Program-made: the position numbers and the translations under genes | Part shown: piece after piece, positions 1 through 8,743 of the stretch | Numbering within the stretch: position 1 is the stretch's first letter | How the letters are laid out: each line of letters opens with the position of its first letter | The notes under the pieces: generated by a model | The model's input: only the letters and a program-made list of their open reading frames with translations | Told to the model about the DNA's origin: nothing | Database searches by the model: none | Assembly (NCBI RefSeq): GCF_000186365.1 | Contig: NC_014961.1 | Span: 62,001 to 126,000 of the forward strand | Source of the DNA: Desulfurococcus mucosus DSM 2162 | GTDB lineage: Archaea > Thermoproteota > Thermoprotei_A > Sulfolobales > Desulfurococcaceae | DNA length: 64,000 nucleotides | Direction: 5' to 3'

Positions 1-402
<402 letters not shown>

Positions 403-549
403 TGGCTTCACCCAGGGGACGAGCTGCACTATACTACGGTTTGGCGGGGTCTCATGGATTCGGGTATAAACCCTGTCTGCAGGCACCTCTGCAGCGCTCG
501 TAACGGTTTTATTCCTCTCCTGGCTTTTCATCAACTAGTAGTGGTGGGT

Positions 550-1401
550 ATGGGTGTCTTAGATTATTTTTCAATGATGAGGATACCTAACTCCCTTATG
601 AGTGGTGTTGGAGCAGTATTCATGTCGTTGATGTTCAGCAACTACTGTGTTGACTGCCTAGGTGTTGTAAGGCTTGCCGCCGGCTTCGCCACAGGCTTCA
701 CGGTTACAGCCGCCTCGATGCTGGTTAACGATGTGGTGGATCTAGGTGTTGACAGGGTTAACAAGCCCTGGAAGCCCCTGCCCAGCGGGAGGGCGTCTCC
801 AAGGGTGGCTCTAGCACTCTCCATACTTCTCCCCCTTATAGCCCTAGCCGTAAACCTGCCTGTGGATAAGGGTTTAGCATTGGTGACAGTGGTTTACTCG
901 GCTCTCGGCCTAGGCTACAGCTTCCTCAGGAAGCACTGGTGGAGCCAGCTGATAGTAGCGGCTTCTACAACGGGGCCCATAGCCTACGGCTATGTGGCTG
1001 CTGGATCCCCCTCCAGCAGTATCCATGTAGCCCTCGGGTTATCCATCACGATATTCGTGGTCACCCTCGGCAGGGAGGTGTTGAAGGCCATGCAGGATGT
1101 GGAGGGCGACAGGCTCCATGGTTACAGCACCATACCGTTGAAGCTCGGCGTCGAGGAGTCAGCCAAGCTACTGGTCTTCGCAGGGATCGCTGGGCCGGCT
1201 GCAGGCATCACTACTGGGGTGGTAGCGGGCTCAGGCATAGTCTACAAGGCCGTTATATCGGTTGCCGGCGGCCTCTACCTGTACTCCATGGTGAAGGCCT
1301 ACAGGAAGCCCCGTGAGAAGAACGTGCTTGAGGAAGCGAGGAAGGAGACCCTTCTCGAAATGATGCTGGGGCTAGTTGCCTTCTGGATGTTCAGGGTTTG
1401 A
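550..1401 (+). CDS. UbiA-family prenyltransferase (probable digeranylgeranylglyceryl phosphate synthase-like)
   Basis: Polytopic membrane protein of about 283 residues. It carries the two Asp-rich UbiA signatures: NDVVDLGVDRVNKPWKPLPSG near the N-terminus (NDxxDxxxDxxNxP form) and QDVEGDRLHGYSTIP later (DxxxD form). These bind Mg-diphosphate of the polyprenyl donor. In archaea this family attaches the second geranylgeranyl chain during membrane-lipid synthesis, or prenylates quinones; the precise substrate is inferred. The reading frame is open upstream to 454, but residues before the Met at 550 are not family-like. GTG at 541 is an alternative start. A lipid role fits the PAP2 phosphatase that follows on the same strand. 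Confidence 0.85.
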   Translation: MGVLDYFSMMRIPNSLMSGVGAVFMSLMFSNYCVDCLGVVRLAAGFATGFTVTAASMLVNDVVDLGVDRVNKPWKPLPSGRASPRVALALSILLPLIALAVNLPVDKGLALVTVVYSALGLGYSFLRKHWWSQLIVAASTTGPIAYGYVAAGSPSSSIHVALGLSITIFVVTLGREVLKAMQDVEGDRLHGYSTIPLKLGVEESAKLLVFAGIAGPAAGITTGVVAGSGIVYKAVISVAGGLYLYSMVKAYRKPREKNVLEEARKETLLEMMLGLVAFWMFRV

Positions 1402-1524
1402 TCAGCTAGGAGAACGATCTTCACCGGCTCCGCCTACCGTCATGTCATCATCTGCCCGCCTGAAGGACACGGGCATGCGGTAAGGCCTAGGGACCCCCCG
1501 GGGCTCTAGGCGTGTGTTAGCCTA

Positions 1525-1552
1525 CTACACCTATAAATTTTTATACGTGTAG
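1525..1552. promoter_or_regulatory. Palindromic TATA region upstream of the PAP2 gene
   Basis: Arms CTACACCTATAAA (1525-1537) and TTTATACGTGTAG (1540-1552) form an inverted repeat with one mismatch, centred on an AT-rich TATA-like core. The position, about 45-70 nt before the ATG at 1596, suits a promoter. The symmetry suggests a dimeric regulator site or bidirectional TBP binding. Confidence 0.5.
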
Positions 1553-1595
1553 CAGTGTCAAGTGAGATAAACAACCCAGCTCCTCGGGTGAAGGC

Positions 1596-2459
1596 ATGCC
1601 TGGGAAAATGCGTAGTGTGAAGTGCCAGGCGGCATTATACATGGGGGTAGCCCTCGCATTAAGCATGCTTCTCAACAACACGGCTGCTTGGAAGGTATGG
1701 AGCCTCCTGGGGGAGGAATACATCTACCTGTTCACCGGCATAATACTCTTCTACCTAGTGGACCCCTACATAGGCGTATACACGGTTCTCGCGACAACCG
1801 CCTCAGGCGCACTCAACCTGGCGTTAAAGCACTTGTTCAACACTCCTAGACCCCCCAACCCCCTTGTAAAAGTGGAGGGACCCGGCTTCCCAAGCGGCCA
1901 TGCACAGGTCTCAGCATCCTTCTGGAGCATGCTGACACTACTCAGGAGGGAGGCGTGCCTAGCAGCCCTGTCGCTGGTAATGGTTACAGGTGTCTCGCTG
2001 AGCAGACTCTACCTCCGGGCACACTACCCTATCGATGTTGCAGGTGGAGTAGTGGTAGGGCTAACCGTATCAGTAGCATTAAACCAGGCGGGGACCAGGC
2101 TTTCCCTGGGGAAAACAATGCTCGCCACAGGCACGGCGGTTTCAGCCTTATCACTCATAGCACTAGTGTTGAACCCGGGTGGCACCACAGCCCAAGGACT
2201 ACTGGGAGTCGGGGCTGCCACAGCGATCTCAGCAGTATTCATCGAGGAATCGGTTAAGGCGTTGAGGAATTCAGCCCTGAGACCCCGCTTAGAGATGCTG
2301 GCCGCGTCAGGCGTACTTATAGCAGTACTATACCTTGCCGCCAGAACCGGGGGAATCCTGAAGATACCCTTATACACAGCCATGGGACTAGTATTATACG
2401 GCACACCGTTAATCTACACAGGCCTCCACGGGAAGGCGGAGAAGAGTAGGCGAGGGTAG
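1596..2459 (+). CDS. PAP2-superfamily membrane phosphatase
   Basis: 287-residue membrane protein with all three PAP2 acid-phosphatase motifs. KHLFNTPRP (KxxxxxxRP) is near residue 81, PSGH near residue 100, and SRLYLRAHYPID (SRxxxxxHxxxD) near residue 138. The conserved Arg, His and Asp of the vanadium-peroxidase-type active site are all present. Such enzymes dephosphorylate lipid phosphates or polyprenyl diphosphates on the membrane. A GGTG-type ribosome binding site (about 1587-1592) precedes the ATG. The C-terminal half adds several further hydrophobic segments beyond the core domain. The substrate is not determinable here. Confidence 0.88.
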   Translation: MPGKMRSVKCQAALYMGVALALSMLLNNTAAWKVWSLLGEEYIYLFTGIILFYLVDPYIGVYTVLATTASGALNLALKHLFNTPRPPNPLVKVEGPGFPSGHAQVSASFWSMLTLLRREACLAALSLVMVTGVSLSRLYLRAHYPIDVAGGVVVGLTVSVALNQAGTRLSLGKTMLATGTAVSALSLIALVLNPGGTTAQGLLGVGAATAISAVFIEESVKALRNSALRPRLEMLAASGVLIAVLYLAARTGGILKIPLYTAMGLVLYGTPLIYTGLHGKAEKSRRG

Positions 2460-2487
2460 TCAACTACACTGGTCTCGGAGTAGTGAA

Positions 2488-2562
2488 TGGGGCCGCGGGG
2501 ATTTGAACCCCGGGTCACGGGGGCCCAAGCCCCGCATCCTAGCCAGGCTAGACTACGGCCCC
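2488..2562 (-). tRNA. tRNA-Pro (UGG), no intron
   Basis: Full cloverleaf on the minus strand. The acceptor stem is GGGGCCG/CGGCCCC with discriminator A, the anticodon stem CGGGG/CCCCG, and the loop CUUGGGC gives anticodon UGG. The T-arm has GGGGTTCAAATCCCC. The 3' CCA is not encoded. It lies between the PAP2 gene and a convergent methyltransferase gene. Confidence 0.96.
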
Positions 2563-2603
2563 TTGATTCATTATTGATAAGGATCCACCAGGGTGTTTTT
2601 AAG

Positions 2604-3248
2604 CTATAGTGCATGTTTCTTCCCAGCCTTCACAACTATGAAGCCGGCGCCCTCCACATATCCCTCCACAGGTGTCTCAGCAAATCTAACATCGCCGGGT
2701 CCCTGGAGAAGGGTTGACACAACTGACACAGTCTTAAATCCCGATGCCTCCAGCATCTCGTACACCTCGCTCACACTGTAGAATCTCGCCAGCCTATAGA
2801 ACCGGTGTCCCTTCGCCTTCTTCTCCACGTAGAGCCTCCCCCACGGGCTCTCCCTCGGCACGAAGCCCACGATAACATACCCATCATCCCTGAGAACCCT
2901 CCACGACTCCTTGAGAACCCTCAGCGGGTTATCCACGAAGCACAAGGTCACTATAATGAAGACCCCGCCGAAGCATGAATCCCTGAACGGGAGCTCCTCG
3001 CCAACCCCTACAACAGACTCAACACCTCTTTCGTATGCCAGTGAAATAATTCTCTCAGATGGATCGATGCCCACGTCTATTCTGAGCGGTGATGAAAACC
3101 TCCCGCTTCCAACACCGATCTCGAGCCACGGCCTTGGGACACGTGTTGAGGCTTTCTCAACAGCCCTGAGCTCCGACTCGTATATCAACCTGTTTGATTC
3201 ATACCACTCATCATACTCCATGTAGAAGTCGTTGAAAGGGTTCTCCAT
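2604..3248 (-). CDS. Class I SAM-dependent methyltransferase
   Basis: About 214 residues with a Rossmann-type methyltransferase core. Motif I LEIGVGSGRFSS is followed by the acidic turn GIDPS, and the late strand FIIVTLCFVDNP resembles motif IV. The family acts on many small molecules, lipids or proteins, so the substrate is unknown. I chose the ATG at 3248 (protein beginning MENPFNDFY) because GGAGGAGTC lies immediately upstream. The frame stays open to 3338, but that extension overlaps the divergent radical SAM promoter and looks non-coding. The start is about 70-90 nt from the divergent gene. Confidence 0.82.
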   Translation of the reverse strand: MENPFNDFYMEYDEWYESNRLIYESELRAVEKASTRVPRPWLEIGVGSGRFSSPLRIDVGIDPSERIISLAYERGVESVVGVGEELPFRDSCFGGVFIIVTLCFVDNPLRVLKESWRVLRDDGYVIVGFVPRESPWGRLYVEKKAKGHRFYRLARFYSVSEVYEMLEASGFKTVSVVSTLLQGPGDVRFAETPVEGYVEGAGFIVVKAGKKHAL

Positions 3249-3318
3249 GACTCCTCCAGGGATAGGTTGAGTGGTCGTATAGGTAAAAATATTTTCAGCG
3301 GGCGCCCCAGGCATACCG

Positions 3319-4137
3319 GTGGAATATAAGGGATGCATGATGCATATGTATGGTTTGAAGGAGAGGCTAATGCATGAAGCAGGCTACGATCCTTTAAGGC
3401 TCGGGGTCGAGGTCGAGAAACACGTTGCGAGGGGAGACAAGAGGAAGTACTACAGGTTCAGGGGAGGCAGGTGGTATGGTGGAATCGCCACGGCAGACTG
3501 CGTGGGGTGTAATCTCAGATGCAGGTTCTGCTGGGGCTGGATACCGAGGGACAACTACTCCAGCTACGGGGAGTTCTACTCGCCTAGAGAAGTATATGGG
3601 AGGCTTGTAGCAATAGCGTCTAGGAGAGGCTACAGATATGTAAGGGTTTCAGGGAACGAGCCCACCCTTGCATGGCAGCATCTCCTGGAACTCCTCGAGC
3701 TCTTCGAGCAGGACGGCAGGTACACCTTCATACTGGAGACAAACGGGATAATCATAGGTGCCGACAAGGCTAAAGCCAGGGATCTCGCCGGGTTCAAGCA
3801 CCTACACGTCAGGGTATCGTTGAAAGGGGTGAACGAGGACGAGTTCCACAGGCTTACAGGGGCTCGCCGGGAGTTCTTCTCCCTGCAGCTCAAAGCCCTT
3901 GAAAACCTCCTTAATGAAGGCGTGAGCACTCATCCAGCAGTAATGCTCTCCTTCTCAGAACCCAGGGGAGTAGATATATTGAAGGAGAGGCTAAGGGAAA
4001 TAGACAAGGGGCTTGCAGACAACCTGGAGGAAGAATACGTCTTCCTCTACCCTCACGTAGTAGAGCTCATGGCGAGGACGGGTCTGAAACCCAGAGTAGC
4101 ATATAGTCCAGACGGTATACCAGGTGACCTAGTGTAG
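3319..4137 (+). CDS. Radical SAM protein
   Basis: About 270 residues with the radical SAM cluster motif CNLRCRFC (CxxxCxxC), preceded by another Cys (CVGCNLRC). The GNEP segment (VSGNEPTL) and the strand ILETNG are typical of MoaA/activase-like radical SAM domains. The enzyme would cleave S-adenosylmethionine with a 4Fe-4S cluster; the substrate is unknown. The start is uncertain: GTG 3319, ATG 3337/3340/3346, or ATG 3370, which has GGAGAGG just upstream. The region 3338-3353 shares 16 identical bases with the start of the aldehyde oxidoreductase gene at 48008-47993 (minus), hinting at common control. Confidence 0.82.
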   Translation: MEYKGCMMHMYGLKERLMHEAGYDPLRLGVEVEKHVARGDKRKYYRFRGGRWYGGIATADCVGCNLRCRFCWGWIPRDNYSSYGEFYSPREVYGRLVAIASRRGYRYVRVSGNEPTLAWQHLLELLELFEQDGRYTFILETNGIIIGADKAKARDLAGFKHLHVRVSLKGVNEDEFHRLTGARREFFSLQLKALENLLNEGVSTHPAVMLSFSEPRGVDILKERLREIDKGLADNLEEEYVFLYPHVVELMARTGLKPRVAYSPDGIPGDLV

Positions 4138-4151
4138 CGGCAGCCGGCTTC

Positions 4152-4195
4152 CCCCCGCCCTAAAAGGGTTTCCCTTAGGGCGGAGAGGAGGCCAG
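4152..4195 (+). repeat. Eroded IS605-type right-end palindrome (or terminator)
   Basis: CCGCCCTAA (4155-4163) pairs with TTAGGGCGG (4175-4183), followed by AGAGGAGGCCAG. The 17-base string TTAGGGCGGAGAGGAGG is also present at the right end of the mini-element at 45824-46092. It sits between two convergent genes, so it may also act in termination. The upstream hairpins of the full right end are not visible. Confidence 0.45.
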
Positions 4196-4211
4196 CTCCA
4201 CGTGGAGGCTG

Positions 4212-5204
4212 CTAGGCCTGAAGTAAGCTGTCAACGGACTCCTTGTACCTTTTAATGCTCTTTGTCTCAAGCGGGTCAATTCCTCTGAGCCTTGCAAGCC
4301 TACAGCTAGCCAACCCTAGGACAAGGCTGCCGTACATCATCTTCTCTAGTAGGGTGCCTCCCCTCAGAGCCAACCTATATGTTGACGCACCGGTCTCCAC
4401 GTATACTCCATGCATGAATTCAACGAGCCCGCGTCCCACTCTATCACTTGGATCAACGACCTCAACCACCCTGAGGGGGATCCCGGGTTGCTCGTATCCC
4501 ACTATATCGTTGTGCATCCATTCAGGCGCGACGTCAACCTTAACGGGGATCTTGCTGTTCTCGTTGAACTCGTTCTTACCTCTAACAGCTAGGGGTTCAA
4601 GGGGTGTGTGAGTGGCGATGACGAGGAGGCCCTGGACGCTGTTAATCCATTCAGCCAGTCTCCGTGCTTCCTCCTCGGCCCCGCCCATGTTATCCTTGAT
4701 GAAGGCGAACGCCTCCTCAGCCTCCCCCCTGCCCACGATCCTTAAGCCACTTGAGTCAAGTAAGCCGAGGATCTTGAAGAGCATGGATGGGAGAGACGCC
4801 CTGGGGGCTAGCCCAGAGGGCAACGGGATGAATGGTATGCCGTGCTTTAAAGCCAACTCCCTTAGGTAGCCTCCACTGGAAACAACGGCGACACCGCCAG
4901 CCCTCCCAAGGACACCCATGGTGGCCAGAATAGTCTCCCTGGTGTTGCCACTGTAACTAACCGATATAGCCAGCGTGCCGGAATCAATGAAACCCGGTGA
5001 CACATGGCTCTTCAACGTGAAAACCGGGAGGCCTCCATGAATCATTGAGAGCGCTGACAGGAAGTCGCCGACTATGCCGCTGCCCCCCATGCCTAGAACA
5101 ACTATCTTGTTGAACACCCCGTGAATCCTATACCTCCCCCACTCCATGAGGGCTCCTCTAAGCTGTTCAACCCACCCTCTGTACATCTCCTCCAAGCATA
5201 TCAC
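4212..5204 (-). CDS. Bifunctional phosphoglucose/phosphomannose isomerase
   Basis: 330 residues of the SIS-fold PGI/PMI family of Crenarchaeota. It interconverts glucose 6-phosphate and fructose 6-phosphate, and mannose 6-phosphate with fructose 6-phosphate, in the cytoplasm. The sugar-binding signatures VVLGMGGSGIVGDF (near residue 35) and SVSYSGNTRET (near residue 81) are clear. The segment NEFNENSK, with a Glu likely to serve in catalysis, and the late HNDIVGYE segment match the family. Length is typical. A TATA-like AT-rich stretch lies just upstream (5210-5235). The enzyme feeds gluconeogenic hexose phosphates and sugar precursors for surface glycans. Confidence 0.9.
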   Translation of the reverse strand: MICLEEMYRGWVEQLRGALMEWGRYRIHGVFNKIVVLGMGGSGIVGDFLSALSMIHGGLPVFTLKSHVSPGFIDSGTLAISVSYSGNTRETILATMGVLGRAGGVAVVSSGGYLRELALKHGIPFIPLPSGLAPRASLPSMLFKILGLLDSSGLRIVGRGEAEEAFAFIKDNMGGAEEEARRLAEWINSVQGLLVIATHTPLEPLAVRGKNEFNENSKIPVKVDVAPEWMHNDIVGYEQPGIPLRVVEVVDPSDRVGRGLVEFMHGVYVETGASTYRLALRGGTLLEKMMYGSLVLGLASCRLARLRGIDPLETKSIKRYKESVDSLLQA

Positions 5205-5263
5205 CGAGTAAACTATTATTCCTAGACAAGAAAATAATGGTAGTGTTGAAGCATTGAGAGCGT

Positions 5264-5902
5264 GTGAACATGGTTCCTCTACAACTCTTCACAAGGGGCT
5301 TCAAGGCTGTGGTAAGCCACTATATGGTTATAAAGCTGAAACTGGCATCCGAGATAATTGCGGAAGCCGGTTCCAGGGTTACACTGCTAGACCCAGGTAA
5401 CATGCTGCAGGGAGCAGTTGACACAGCATACATAAATGCACCTGACAGCGGTGAACGGGCTCCGGGTGGAGGCAGCCTCCTCATAGTGTTCGAGCCTACT
5501 CAGGACATGGATCTAGAGGGGCTCGCCGAGGGACACGACAACATACTCGTCTTCACGACTCCCGGTTCACCCATTAGGATACCCAGGTTCTTCGCGAAGA
5601 TGTTCATCGATAGGATCGATGAGAGGACATACATCATGAGGATGCAGGGCGGCAGGACCCTAAGGATACTCGTCAACCCGGAGGGATTGCGCTTCATAGA
5701 TAAGCCTGAGGGAGCCTATGGACGCGCATACGACCTTGTTACAGGGCTCATGGCTGAGCACGGCGAGGTAACGGTGAAGGATGCCGTGAGAGCGATATCA
5801 CTGGAGCTCGGTGTGAGCCGTGAAGCAGCTAGGAGGATACTCTACAGGCTTGTCGAGGAGAGGTATCTTAGAATAGTGCGTGGAAGAATATCGCTGGGTT
5901 GA
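5264..5902 (+). CDS. Unknown protein with C-terminal winged-helix-like region
   Basis: 212 residues; I do not recognise the family. The N-terminal two thirds look alpha/beta, including a strand-rich segment LLIVFEPTQDMDLEGL and an Arg-rich stretch near residues 105-130 (RIPRFFAKMFIDRIDER). The last 60 residues (EHGEVTVKDAVRAISLELGVSREAARRILYRLVEE, in two parts) strongly resemble a winged helix-turn-helix, so a DNA-associated role is possible. It starts with GTG at 5264 or ATG at 5270, and is convergent with the gene ending at 5913. The function is not inferred further. Confidence 0.75.
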   Translation: MNMVPLQLFTRGFKAVVSHYMVIKLKLASEIIAEAGSRVTLLDPGNMLQGAVDTAYINAPDSGERAPGGGSLLIVFEPTQDMDLEGLAEGHDNILVFTTPGSPIRIPRFFAKMFIDRIDERTYIMRMQGGRTLRILVNPEGLRFIDKPEGAYGRAYDLVTGLMAEHGEVTVKDAVRAISLELGVSREAARRILYRLVEERYLRIVRGRISLG

Positions 5903-5912
5903 CGGATACACG

Positions 5913-6380
5913 CTAGGCGTTCGCAAGGGACTCGTCGAAGAACACCTTGTAAATGCCGAGCTTCTTGAGAACCACATTAATGTAGTCGTCTACTACATTC
6001 CTCGGAACCCCCATGCGCTCAGCCCTCGAGATCACGATGTTCTCGACAACGGAATACTTCTTATACTTCTCGTTCAACTCCTTCCACGGTATGCCCGTGA
6101 ACGCCTTCACCACTGTGTTATCCACTGGGAGGAGTCCTTTAAGGATCATGAAGGCTATAATAGGGTATCCAATGTAGCCCCTGTGAATAGTTCCATTATC
6201 ATCACTATACACCCTGAAGACGCCTGCCTCCTCCTGGATCAAGACAACCCTGTAACTCCTCTCCCCAGTGCTCGAAGTGACAACAGCATGTGTGGAGTCA
6301 ACCACCCTAACCCTGTTGTCCCCGATGCTTCCAGCCGCTTCTAAAACCTTGATCCTCGGGGGTTTCTCCAGGGGCTTCAC
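5913..6380 (-). CDS. Conserved-type hypothetical protein, second gene of a two-gene unit
   Basis: 155 residues, family not recognised. The N-terminal half is predicted beta-rich (SYRVVLIQEEAGVFRVYSD), and a central hydrophobic stretch YIGYPIIAFMILKGLLPV could pack internally. The C-terminal half is helical and Lys-rich. The start follows only 2 nt after the stop of the upstream 78-residue gene, so they are probably cotranscribed and translationally coupled. Codon use resembles its neighbours, so it is judged real. Confidence 0.7.
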   Translation of the reverse strand: MKPLEKPPRIKVLEAAGSIGDNRVRVVDSTHAVVTSSTGERSYRVVLIQEEAGVFRVYSDDNGTIHRGYIGYPIIAFMILKGLLPVDNTVVKAFTGIPWKELNEKYKKYSVVENIVISRAERMGVPRNVVDDYINVVLKKLGIYKVFFDESLANA

Positions 6381-6382
6381 GC

Positions 6383-6619
6383 TTACACCACCAGCTTCCT
6401 TAGTACAAGGGGGCTTCCAGACTCCTCTACCCCAACCCCCTCAATCCTCTGCCCTATCCCAAGCCTCATGTAGTTCTCTAACTCCTCGTCCGGTACGAGA
6501 ACATAGAACTCCCCCTCATAGCCCTCTGCCTCACCATGCACATATAGGAGCGGCTTATCGTAGCCCTCCACCTGTTCGATCCCGATGACTACGCCTGAGA
6601 AACTCTTCTTCGAAGTCAA
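6383..6619 (-). CDS. Small beta-rich hypothetical protein
   Basis: 78 residues with alternating hydrophobic strands (FSGVVIGIEQV, LLYVHGEAEGY, EFYVLVPDEE, RIEGVGVEESGS) suggestive of an OB-like or SH3-like barrel; the fold is inferred. It is the first gene of a tight pair with the gene at 5913-6380 (2 nt gap). The start has an AT-rich upstream region around 6640-6660. No catalytic motif is visible and no function is proposed. Confidence 0.68.
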   Translation of the reverse strand: MTSKKSFSGVVIGIEQVEGYDKPLLYVHGEAEGYEGEFYVLVPDEELENYMRLGIGQRIEGVGVEESGSPLVLRKLVV

Positions 6620-6664
6620 CCCGGTACACCATGATAAAAGTAGGGTTCACCAAGTAATAAAGCC

Positions 6665-6703
6665 TTACAGCCGAAGGCCTCGCCTTTTAAGGCGGGGGGT
6701 CAG
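6665..6703 (+). repeat. Solo left end of an IS200/IS605-like element
   Basis: TTAC (6665-6668) is followed by AGCCGAAGGCCTCGCC, then TTTTAAGGCGGGG. This aligns base for base, with a few substitutions, to the left end of the mini-element read on the minus strand from 46096 (TTAC, then AACCGAAAGCCTCG, then TCTTTCAAGGCGGGG). No right end follows before the next gene at 6773, so it is a solo terminus. TTAC is the known target of IS608-type single-strand transposases. Confidence 0.6.
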
Positions 6704-6772
6704 AGTCCTCTCAACGGGCTGTGGATAAATATTAATATCACGCCGGTGATCAAATAATACTGGGGATCATTT

Positions 6773-7564
6773 ATGAGTGAGAAAACCAGCGGAGAGCTGA
6801 ACACCGGTATAATCATAGCTGGTGCATACGCTGGCAAGGTTCGTAGAACACTCTACGCCCAGCTGTCAAGCAGGGTTAAAACGGATAAGGAGTTCGCGAG
6901 AGAAGTGGCACGGGCCTCCGGAGAACTCAACATGCTACTCTACCACATACTTGTCGGGGAGCTAAAGGTGAATAAAGGCGACGCTGTAAGGGTCAGGGTA
7001 AAGTACGTGGTGGAAGGGGAACCCGGGAGGATAAAGTGGCTCTACGACTCACTGAGACTCGAAGTATTCAAGAGGGTTCCCGACGAGGAAGTAGAGGGCG
7101 CTGTCAACAAGGTTATCGCTGAAAAGCTCAGGGAGATCCAGGAGCAGTACAAGGAGGCGCCGAGCCGTGAAGAAGCGGAGAAAATACTCAGCGGTGAGGA
7201 AGCCGGGGAAACAGGTCTCGAGGCAGTTAAGCCCGGTGGAGACCCGCTTGACTCAGTGGGTTCGCTTGACGTGATCGGGGAGACAGTGGAGGGCGGATAC
7301 CTCTTGAAGATCACTGGGAAGGACGGCTCGTCAATGGGGGTGGTCACACTCGCACCCAGCGGGGAGGACGTAGCGCTCGACGCAATACTACTGGGGGATG
7401 GAGACAAGGTGTACAGGTATCTAGCCAGGGTGCGTGGCAGGGTGGATCAATATATTGAGGCTCCTGGAAAAATAATTGAGGAGTTGAGGAAGGCTAAGCC
7501 CTCCCAGTTGAACAGGGAGGATGCTGCGAAACTCATAGAGGAGAAAATGAAGTTATTGATCTAA
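6773..7564 (+). CDS. Crenarchaeal protein of DUF2258-like type
   Basis: 263 residues. The N-terminal region (residues 1-105) is Lys/Arg-rich and begins SGELNTGIIIAGAYAGKVRRT, which I recall from the archaeal DUF2258 family; the family name is from memory. A helical Glu-rich linker (about 115-150) leads to a second alpha/beta region. The family's biochemical role is not established to my knowledge, although a nucleic-acid role is plausible from the basic N-terminus. A TATA-like ATAAATATTAATATC (6725-6739) and GGGGATCA lie before the ATG. Its 3' end overlaps the convergent DHH gene by 12 bp. Confidence 0.72.
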   Translation: MSEKTSGELNTGIIIAGAYAGKVRRTLYAQLSSRVKTDKEFAREVARASGELNMLLYHILVGELKVNKGDAVRVRVKYVVEGEPGRIKWLYDSLRLEVFKRVPDEEVEGAVNKVIAEKLREIQEQYKEAPSREEAEKILSGEEAGETGLEAVKPGGDPLDSVGSLDVIGETVEGGYLLKITGKDGSSMGVVTLAPSGEDVALDAILLGDGDKVYRYLARVRGRVDQYIEAPGKIIEELRKAKPSQLNREDAAKLIEEKMKLLI

Positions 7565-8530
7565 GGGGTAACCAGCAGCCTCATTCAGCTTAGTGAGGAA
7601 GTCTTTGAAGAGCCTTTTTTCAAGCCTGGCGCCAGCTGCAAATGGGTGTCCTCCACCCATAACCGGTATCTCCCTGGACATCAGCCTGAGCACCTTGTTC
7701 AAGTCCACTGATCCATCGCTCCTCAAGCTCATCACGTATGTTTCCCCACGCTCCTCCACTGCCACCCCTATCCTTGCCCTCCCATAAACCCTTGCATAGT
7801 TGGCTGCTTTACCGACACTGCCCGGCGGATTCACCACGTATCCTACGGCCCCGTAAACCACCGTATTCGCTTTAACCCATAGCCTGAGCTCCTCGTCGCG
7901 TCTAGCCTGCTCCAGGGCTCTCTCAACCATGGCGGTGTTCAAGCTTGGGAGACTATTCTTGGACAGGTATTCGACAACCCTGCGTTTAAACTCGTGGTCT
8001 CTCCGGGTGCCCTCCAATGCCTGGGTTAGTACGCCTGCCTCAAGGTAGACGGCCCTCTTATCCCATTCACCCAGGGTCTTTTTAACCCATGGCGTTTCAT
8101 CAAGGTAATCCCCTATAGCACCATAGAGTGCTACACGGGAGTATTCTTCATCCAACCCGTTCTCAACAAGATACCTGAATGTGAGCTCTGATGCTGAGCA
8201 ACAGGTGTCGTGAACTATGTTAATGCTTTCCACACTGCTGAGAGATACCCCAAGGGGCTCCGGATGGTGATCAATGTAGACAACGTTACCGTAGCGTCCC
8301 CGCTCCTCGAGGAGCCTGAGGACGTCTACAGCGGTTGTCTCGTTCAAAGCTATGTCAGCGATCAACAAGTCGTCACCGTTACGCGTAAACTCCTTGAGGT
8401 CGCCTAATAAGCCAACAGGGTGGGTGAAGAATACCTGTGTATCTGTCCTCGCACTGAAGAAAGCGTATGCCAGTGCACCCGACGCGACGCCGTCACTATC
8501 ACCATGGACTAGTATTATGCGTCTAGACAT
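7553..8530 (-). CDS. DHH/DHHA1-family phosphoesterase
   Basis: 325 residues. It carries the DHH-superfamily metal-binding motifs: LVHGDSDGVASGAL (motif I, residues 4-17), LLIADIALNE (motif II), IDHHPEPLG (motif III, DHH), and the C-terminal DHHA1 signature GGGHPFAAGAR. Such proteins hydrolyse phosphodiesters in short oligonucleotides, cyclic dinucleotides or single-stranded nucleic acid using Mn2+. It differs in sequence from the second DHH gene at 51406-52425. Start is the ATG at 8530, with the divergent recombinase gene about 210 nt away. Confidence 0.87.
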   Translation of the reverse strand: MSRRIILVHGDSDGVASGALAYAFFSARTDTQVFFTHPVGLLGDLKEFTRNGDDLLIADIALNETTAVDVLRLLEERGRYGNVVYIDHHPEPLGVSLSSVESINIVHDTCCSASELTFRYLVENGLDEEYSRVALYGAIGDYLDETPWVKKTLGEWDKRAVYLEAGVLTQALEGTRRDHEFKRRVVEYLSKNSLPSLNTAMVERALEQARRDEELRLWVKANTVVYGAVGYVVNPPGSVGKAANYARVYGRARIGVAVEERGETYVMSLRSDGSVDLNKVLRLMSREIPVMGGGHPFAAGARLEKRLFKDFLTKLNEAAGYPLDQ

Positions 8531-8743
8531 GGGTTACACCTGTCGCAATCAATGGATGGTCAGCCCCGCGCGGCGTCTTCATCCCCTCTAGGGGTTTAAC
8601 CTGCCACGCCTCCTCATCCCATCTCAACGCATCTAGCCTACTCCCCAAGCTTCCATTTTCAGCTCCAATCTATATAAACCTACCCTAGTAGACCCGCTCC
8701 TTAAAACACTGGCTCCATGGATTCCATGAAGGTGGGGTAAGGT

